64,000 bases of DNA from Oscillospiraceae bacterium (GTDB taxonomy: Bacteria > Bacillota > Clostridia > Oscillospirales > Oscillospiraceae): positions 1 through 64,000 of the forward strand of contig JAFQNL010000025.1 of NCBI GenBank assembly GCA_017395935.1, given 5' to 3'. The notes below the pieces were generated by a model that was not told the origin of the DNA, ran no database searches, and was given only the letters and a program-made list of their open reading frames with translations. Shown one piece after another: positions 61,759 to 64,000 of the stretch; within the stretch, counting starts at the first letter, position 1, and each line of letters opens with the position of its first letter. Both the position numbers and the translations under genes were made by a program.

Positions 61759-63720
61759 TCATTTGTTCTGGCCAGACAGTTTGCCCAGAATGAGGCAGGA
61801 ACCGGCGGGAATCTCGGTCTTGCCGGTGAGCACGCGCGCCTGCTTCCAGAGGAAGCTGGACTGGCCGTCAGCCAGCGTCTGCCACTGGCCTTCAGGGAGA
61901 TTGGCCTCGCGGCGCTGGTCGGATACATTATAAATCAGGATCAGCTCATCCCATCTGCTCTCTCCGCCCCGGTTATCCAGCAGCAGAGCGGCGCAGCCCG
62001 GCGCCAGATCCTTGGCCAGACGCAGGCGGCAATGGGCGGAGGGAGACTTGTCCTTCAGACCGGGCAGCTGCTTGCGCAGGGCGATCAGGCCACGGTAATA
62101 GTCGGCCAGAGGCTGGTTGGTCCAGGCCCGGTGCCAGTCAATCTTGTTGATCTCGGGAGAGGAGCGATAGCTGTTCTTCTCGCCCAACTTCGTCCGACCG
62201 AACTCCTCGCCGGAGAGGAAGAAGACTCTGCCCTGGCAGCAGAAGTTGATAGCGGCGGCCAGACGGCTGGCAGTCAGCACCGACTCCTTCCGGGCGGCAA
62301 AGTCCCGGTCAGGGTCCAGGGTAAAGACCAGCTTATCCCAAAGGGTCCAATCGTCGTGGCAGGAGAGATAGGTGATGGTCTGGGAGGGCGCCTGGAAGAC
62401 ATCCCCTTCCTGTCCGGCCCAGCCGGTGACGCATTTGGCCAGCGCGCCGGCGGAGAAGTGGCCGCCGTTGACAAAGCCTACGGCTTCGGGGCCGGAGAGA
62501 CCGCCCTTGACCAGATCACGGGTGGAGTCACAGAAGGCGCCGATCCGCCGATCCAGCTTCTTCAGATTCTCCTTGGTGCCCAGCAGGGTGCCGGGGCGGC
62601 AATCGGTGGCTCCGGCGGACCAGGGCTCACCGTAGAGCAGCTTTTCGCCCACACCGAAGCGGGCGTCCAGATCGGCCTGAATATCGTTGAGCAGCTTGGT
62701 GTCCATAAGGCCCATCAGATCGAACCGGAAGCCGTCCATATGATACTCCTCGCACCAGTAGAGGACGGACTGGCGGATATAGTGGCTGCACATGCTCCGC
62801 TCGGTAGCCACGTCGTTGCCGCAGGCGGAGCCGTTGGAGGGGCTGCCGTCGGCCTTCTGGCGATGGAAGTACCAAGGGGCGGAGAGCCACAGGGGGGTAT
62901 CCAGATCGAAGGTGTGGTTATAGACCACGTCCATGATCACCCGGAAGCCGTTTTTATGCAGGGAGGCAATGGCCTGCTTCAGTTCCCGGATCCGGACCTC
63001 GCCGTGATAGGGGTCGGAGGAGTAGGAACCCTCGGGCACGTTGTAGTTTACCGGGTCATAGCCCCAGTTATACTGCTCCCGGGGACCGGCCTCGTCGGTG
63101 AAGCCGAAATCGTAGACGGGCATGAGCTGGATATGGGTGACGCCCAGAGACTTAAGGTAGTCGATGCCGGTGGGATGGAGACCGTCGTTATCCAGCGTGG
63201 TCCCCTCCCGGCAGAAGGCGGTGTAGCGGCCCCGGTCCTCCTCGGCAAAGCCGCCGCGGGGATCCCAGGAGAAGTCCTTGACGCTGGTCTCGCAGATAAT
63301 CTGCTCATCGGCCAGAGGGGGAGCCTTGTCCTCCTGCCAGCCTGCCGGATCGGTGGAGGCAAGGTCGATCACCATGCTCCGCAGCCCGTTGACGCCGGCT
63401 GCCCGGGCCCAGGGGTCGCCGGAGGCCCGCTCCACGCCGTCGGCGGCGGTGACCAGATAGTCATAGTAGCGGCCGCTGAGATTCTCCTCGGTCTCCCAGA
63501 CCCAAAGGCCCCGGTCCGACATGGTCAGCGGAATCTGCCGCAGAGGCTGACCGCCGTTGCCGGCGGCAAAAATACGGAGGGTGACGGCGCTGGCCGCAGG
63601 GGACCAAAGCCGGAAGACGGTGCCCTGAGGAGAGGGGAAGGCGCCCAGAGGCTCATCGCAGAAGAACTGCCGGTCAAATTCGGCCGAGTCGAACCATTGT
63701 TTCTGTTTCAGTAAATCCAT
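61759..63720 (-). CDS. pulA: Type I pullulanase
   Basis: A 653-residue GH13 enzyme that cleaves alpha-1,6 bonds of pullulan, starch and glycogen fragments. The N-terminal CBM48-like domain (about 25-120; GTVFRLWSPAASAVTLRI) is followed by the barrel with the pullulanase signature YNWGYDP (217-223), DVVYNH (264-269), GFRFD with nucleophile D334 and GEPW with acid/base E365. There is no signal peptide, so it is cytosolic. The ribosome site (GGCAGG) is weak. It is a single-gene unit upstream of the debranching enzyme gene. Confidence 0.95.
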   Translation of the reverse strand: MDLLKQKQWFDSAEFDRQFFCDEPLGAFPSPQGTVFRLWSPAASAVTLRIFAAGNGGQPLRQIPLTMSDRGLWVWETEENLSGRYYDYLVTAADGVERASGDPWARAAGVNGLRSMVIDLASTDPAGWQEDKAPPLADEQIICETSVKDFSWDPRGGFAEEDRGRYTAFCREGTTLDNDGLHPTGIDYLKSLGVTHIQLMPVYDFGFTDEAGPREQYNWGYDPVNYNVPEGSYSSDPYHGEVRIRELKQAIASLHKNGFRVIMDVVYNHTFDLDTPLWLSAPWYFHRQKADGSPSNGSACGNDVATERSMCSHYIRQSVLYWCEEYHMDGFRFDLMGLMDTKLLNDIQADLDARFGVGEKLLYGEPWSAGATDCRPGTLLGTKENLKKLDRRIGAFCDSTRDLVKGGLSGPEAVGFVNGGHFSAGALAKCVTGWAGQEGDVFQAPSQTITYLSCHDDWTLWDKLVFTLDPDRDFAARKESVLTASRLAAAINFCCQGRVFFLSGEEFGRTKLGEKNSYRSSPEINKIDWHRAWTNQPLADYYRGLIALRKQLPGLKDKSPSAHCRLRLAKDLAPGCAALLLDNRGGESRWDELILIYNVSDQRREANLPEGQWQTLADGQSSFLWKQARVLTGKTEIPAGSCLILGKLSGQNK

Positions 63721-63761
63721 ATCCAGATACCTGCCATAAATAGTATTGTGGTAGCCTGATC

Positions 63762-63790
63762 AGTGTAGCACACAGAAGGATGAAAATCCA
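63762..63790 (-). promoter_or_regulatory. Possible promoter of pulA
   Basis: TGGATT (63785-63790, minus) and TACACT (63762-63767) are 17 bp apart. Confidence 0.45.
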
Positions 63791-63851
63791 GATGAAAAAC
63801 GATTCCGGTGAGAATTTTTTTCACTTCTCAGATGGAAACGGAGTCGGGGAG

Positions 63852-63895
63852 AAAAAGAGAGCGGGAGCCCGGCCATGAACAGCCGAACTCCCGCT
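63852..63895 (-). terminator. Terminator of the gene at the right edge
   Basis: AGCGGGAGTTCGGC/GCCGGGCTCCCGCT (63882-63895, 63860-63873; two G-U pairs) is followed on the minus strand by CTCTTTTTC. Confidence 0.85.
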
Positions 63896-63937
63896 GGGGG
63901 ATTTTGAAGCGATAGAAGGTTCAAAGTGGGAGATGGG

Positions 63938-64000
63938 TCAATTTTCTGCCTTTTTTCTGGCGAAATAGTCCCGAGTCTCCTTGCCTACGATGCCGGACAG
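63938..64000 (-). CDS. C-terminal end of an unidentified protein (runs off window)
   Basis: The last 20 codons of a minus-strand gene end ...GIVGKETRDYFARKKAEN followed by TGA at 63938-63940 and a strong terminator. The frame is supported by that terminator and by codon use, but too little is present to assign a function. Confidence 0.6.
   Translation of the reverse strand: MSGIVGKETRDYFARKKAEN

Overview
The window looks like a chromosomal segment of a spore-forming, anaerobic Clostridia bacterium, probably Oscillospiraceae-like. The lineage is inferred, not measured. The support is high-GC clostridial codon use with AAGGAGG-type ribosome binding sites, sporulation genes (spoIID-like, spoIIP, gpr), pyruvate:ferredoxin oxidoreductase, an M-box riboswitch, a Gram-positive LexA box and the Firmicutes-type rimP-nusA-ylxR-ylxQ-infB-rbfA-nrnA-truB-ribF order. 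About 50 protein genes are visible. I saw no rRNA, tRNA, CRISPR array, insertion sequence or prophage.

Layout. 1-10.9 kb: start of nifJ, yifB, a membrane-bound XRE regulator, a sodium:solute symporter, a WYL regulator, an unknown anchored protein, mgtE under an M-box riboswitch, pyrE and radC. 10.9-18.8 kb: DNA repair genes uvrB-uvrA under a LexA-type operator, a small membrane transporter and recD2. 18.9-28.4 kb: a spoIID-like gene, citrate synthase, a CapA-family protein followed by two unknown membrane proteins, rny with a structured leader, spoIIP broken by an in-frame amber codon, and an aldo/keto reductase with a ferredoxin tail. 28.5-34.2 kb: ychF, an ECF sigma/anti-sigma pair, gpr, rpsT and a YihY-type membrane protein. 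34.2-43.8 kb: a second CapA-family protein and the ten-gene class of translation/RNA genes, read right to left from a promoter at about 43.8 kb with an attenuator-like hairpin in front of rimP. 43.9-51.5 kb: an unknown small protein, a cell-wall amidase, tatD, a 1361-residue secreted L,D-transpeptidase with nine FN3-like repeats, and a HAD phosphatase.

51.5-63.8 kb is an alpha-glucan utilisation locus, all on the minus strand: pulA; a debranching enzyme plus malQ; then malE-malF-malG, a lipoprotein alpha-amylase and a TraX-family membrane protein. The likely flow is extracellular cleavage by the amylase, uptake through MalEFG (no ATPase gene is present, so a shared MsmX-type ATPase elsewhere is inferred), and cytosolic processing by pullulanase, debranching enzyme and MalQ. 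Two LacI-type operators sit in the malE leader.

The observation I would follow first concerns the code. Of 50 stop codons I could read, 25 are TAA, 24 TGA and only one is TAG. The one gene that ends in TAG, spoIIP, also carries an in-frame TAG at codon 98 in an otherwise intact reading frame. I did not find a clearly new multi-gene system. The least described pieces are the CapA plus two membrane proteins cluster (21.6-24.2 kb), the FN3-rich transpeptidase and several structured leaders.
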